A stretch of 64,000 nt of DNA from Actinoplanes octamycinicus (GTDB lineage Bacteria; Actinomycetota; Actinomycetes; Mycobacteriales; Micromonosporaceae), in NCBI RefSeq assembly GCF_014205225.1, contig NZ_JACHNB010000001.1, forward strand, positions 2,523,501 through 2,587,500, in the 5' to 3' direction. The notes under the pieces were generated by a model. That model was not told where the DNA came from, searched no databases, and was given only the letters and a program-made list of their open reading frames with translations. Positions 61,853-64,000 of this stretch are shown here, one piece after another. Numbering within the stretch: position 1 is the stretch's first letter; every line of letters starts with the position of its first letter. The position numbers and the translations under genes were made by a program.

Positions 61853-64000
61853 GTGAGCACGGGATCCTCGACCCTGGCTGTGCGACGTGGTCCTTTCTCC
61901 CGTCTGCGGGACACCGGCATCCGCACCAAGCTCGCCGCCCTGCTGATCATCCCGATCGCCGCGGTGCTGGTGCTGGCCTCGGTGCGGCTGGTGGACGTAC
62001 GCGGCCGGGCCGCCGACTCCGGCCGGGTCGCCGACCTCACCGTGCTCGGCAACGACGTCGCCGAGCTGGCCCGGCTGGTGCACCGGGAACGGATGGCCGC
62101 GGCCGGTTACCTGGCCGCGCCGGACGCGTCGCCGGACGGGTACCGGCAGGCCACCGCCGCGGTCGACGCGCAGATCACCACCTTCCGCGGGCACCGCGGC
62201 GAGGCCGGCCGGATGCCGGCCCGGGTGCGCGACCGGCTGCAGCTGATCCAGGACCGGCTCGGCACGCTCGCCGGCACCCGGGACGAGGTGTCCGCCCGGG
62301 AGAAGCTGACGGTGGCCTCCGCGGTCCAGCGGTACAACATGATCCTCGACGGCCTGTCCGATTATGACGAGTCGCTCAGCCAGGTCGCCGAGCCCGGCAC
62401 GGTGGCCGACGGGCTGCGTACGCTCGCCGCGTTCAACCGGATCGAGGCGGCCGCCGCCGACCAGGAGGCCGCCGCCTACACCGTCAAGATCACCGGGCTG
62501 CTCAGCGGGACCTGGCAGCAGGAGCTGATCGGCGCGCAGGCGGCCCGGCAGGAGGCGCTCGACGACCTCCGGCAGATCGCCACCGCCGACCAGGCCGGGC
62601 TGGTCGAGGCCGCCCTGGCGAACGCCGTGGTGGCCCGGGCGGACGGCCTGGTCACCCGGCTGACCGGGCCGGCGGCGGTCTCGGCGGCCGAGCTGACCAC
62701 GGCGTACCGGGAGGTCCTGAGCCTGCTCCGGGCCACCGGAACCCAGCTGGAGACGGACGCGGTCCGGCTCACCCAGGACGACAGCGACCGCACCACCCGG
62801 CAGGCCACCGTCGAGTTCGTCGTGGTGCTGCTGGTCCTGCTCGCCGCGATCGCGTTCGGTGTCTACCTGGCCCGGACCCTGCACCTGTCGGTCCGCCGGC
62901 TGCGCGAGGGCGCGCTCGCCGTGGCCAACCGGGACCTGCCGGACGCGGTGCACCGGCTGCAGGACGTGGACAGCCTGGACGCCGGCGTCGTCGACCAGAT
63001 CATCGCGCAGACCCGGGACCCGATCCGGCTCGCCGACCGGGACGAGTTCGGCCAGGTCGCCGAGGCGTTCAACATGGTGCACCGGGAGGCCATCCGGGTC
63101 GCCGCCGAGCAGGCCGCGCTGCGCACCAGCGTCTCCGCGATGTTCCTCAGCCTGGCCCGGCGCAGCCAGGCGCTGGTCGACCGGATGATCGGCGAGCTGG
63201 ACGGGATCGAGCGCACCGAGGAGGACCCGAAGCGGCTGGCCAAGCTCTTCGACCTGGACCACCTGGCCACCCGGATGCGCCGCAACGACGAGAACCTGCT
63301 GGTGCTGGCCGGCGCCGACGTGGGCGCCCCGCGCCGCGAGGACGCGCTGCTGATCGACGCGCTGCGGGCCGCCCAGTCCGAAGTGGAGCTGTACCACCGG
63401 ATCGAGTTCGGCGCGATCGACACCGACGTCTCGGTCACCGCGGCCGCGGTCAACGACGTGGTCCGGCTGGTCGCCGAGCTGCTCGACAACGCCACCCGGT
63501 TCTCCCCGCCGACCACCGTGGTGATGGCGCACGGCCGCCGCTCCGGCGACCACGCGGTGCTCCAGATCGAGGACCGCGGCCTGGGCATCACCCCGGAGCA
63601 ACTGGAGCTGATCAACCGGCGGCTGGCCGAGCCGGCCGAGGTCGACGCCAGCGCCTTCCGGCTGATGGGGTTCGCGGTGATCGCCCGGCTGGCGGCCCGG
63701 CACGGCATCGGCGTACGGCTGCTGCCCAGCCGGGACGGCGGGACGGTCGCCGAGGTCACCCTGCCGGCCGACATCGTGGTGCTGCCCGGGGCGCCGTCAC
63801 CGACGGCCGGGCGGGCAGCGAGCTGGACCCGGCCCGGTCCGGCGCCGCAGCCGGTCGACGGCCGCGCCCCGGAGGTCCGCGCCCCGGTGCGGTCCGCGCC
63901 GATGCCGGCGCAGACCACCCCGCGGTGGGCGCCGGCCGCCGCCGAACAGCCGGCCGAGCTGGACCTGCGGCCGACCCCGGACCGCCCGCCGCTGCCCACC
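61853..64000 (+). CDS. Conservon-type sensor histidine kinase (CvnA-like), partial
   Basis: 716 residues are visible and the gene runs off the window with no stop. Order: a short basic N-terminus, TM1 (about 28-47), a NIT (nitrate/nitrite-sensing) type extracellular domain (about 50-315), TM2 (about 322-342), HAMP-like linker, the actinobacterial dimerisation segment LARRSQALVDRMIGELDGIE, then LFDLDHLATRMRRNDENLL and a HATPase domain (LLDNATRFSPP, EDRGLGI). A proline-rich tail begins near residue 645. Such kinases head conservons (CvnA with roadblock CvnB, DUF742 CvnC and GTPase CvnD), so those genes are expected next. GTG start with AAGGAG upstream. Confidence 0.9.
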   Translation, partial: MSTGSSTLAVRRGPFSRLRDTGIRTKLAALLIIPIAAVLVLASVRLVDVRGRAADSGRVADLTVLGNDVAELARLVHRERMAAAGYLAAPDASPDGYRQATAAVDAQITTFRGHRGEAGRMPARVRDRLQLIQDRLGTLAGTRDEVSAREKLTVASAVQRYNMILDGLSDYDESLSQVAEPGTVADGLRTLAAFNRIEAAAADQEAAAYTVKITGLLSGTWQQELIGAQAARQEALDDLRQIATADQAGLVEAALANAVVARADGLVTRLTGPAAVSAAELTTAYREVLSLLRATGTQLETDAVRLTQDDSDRTTRQATVEFVVVLLVLLAAIAFGVYLARTLHLSVRRLREGALAVANRDLPDAVHRLQDVDSLDAGVVDQIIAQTRDPIRLADRDEFGQVAEAFNMVHREAIRVAAEQAALRTSVSAMFLSLARRSQALVDRMIGELDGIERTEEDPKRLAKLFDLDHLATRMRRNDENLLVLAGADVGAPRREDALLIDALRAAQSEVELYHRIEFGAIDTDVSVTAAAVNDVVRLVAELLDNATRFSPPTTVVMAHGRRSGDHAVLQIEDRGLGITPEQLELINRRLAEPAEVDASAFRLMGFAVIARLAARHGIGVRLLPSRDGGTVAEVTLPADIVVLPGAPSPTAGRAASWTRPGPAPQPVDGRAPEVRAPVRSAPMPAQTTPRWAPAAAEQPAELDLRPTPDRPPLPT

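Overview
The window is high-GC actinobacterial DNA. The gene order secE-nusG, rplJL-rpoBC, rpsL-rpsG-fusA-tuf, then the S10, spc and alpha ribosomal operons, together with the many GTG/TTG starts, the actinobacterial thiamine operon and a conservon-type NIT-domain histidine kinase, suggest a filamentous actinomycete, most likely Micromonosporaceae (Actinoplanes-like). The genus is inferred from gene content and protein style only.

Layout. Positions 1-8.6 kb are an accessory/housekeeping mix: an intact IS630-family element, htpX (minus), tRNA-Tyr (minus), a YajQ-family gene, small membrane proteins, a LysE-type exporter, a rhodanese, a small HTH-like protein with a palindromic upstream element, and a secreted micropeptide just ahead of a membrane GAF-GGDEF-EAL protein. 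From 8.7 to 10.3 kb come tRNA-Thr, tRNA-Met, rpmG, two MaoC-fold dehydratase genes and tRNA-Trp. From 10.4 to 45.3 kb lies the transcription/translation superregion: secE-nusG-rplA, rplJL, rpoBC, two small membrane genes, rpsL-rpsG-fusA-tuf, the 11-gene S10 operon, the spc operon, secY-adk-map, infA-rpmJ-rpsM-rpsK-rpsD-rpoA-rplQ, then truA. rplK (L11), normally between nusG and rplA, is absent.

From 46.3 to 55.2 kb are a secreted/membrane protein (minus), an RsmC-like methyltransferase, an ABC-F ATPase and a TPP-riboswitch-led thiamine operon (thiE-thiO-thiS-thiG-second thiE-like-thiD-thiC). The last 9 kb is the most unusual part. On the minus strand a c-di-GMP-I (GEMM) riboswitch heads a two-gene unit: a small secreted protein, then a fusion of a SipW/ER-type signal peptidase with a DUF5305-like ectodomain and a very long low-complexity tail. 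Upstream are a secreted RNase Sa/barnase-type ribonuclease and a multi-TM protein. The window ends inside a plus-strand conservon-type sensor kinase.

How the parts may connect: the GGDEF-EAL protein makes or degrades c-di-GMP, and the riboswitch-controlled secretion unit is a plausible c-di-GMP output for a surface or matrix protein (inference). The ribosomal clusters carry several RNA control elements: an L10 leader with an attenuator, a 19-nt motif shared by the rpsL and rpsJ leaders, a four-way-junction RNA before rpsM, and strong intergenic hairpins.
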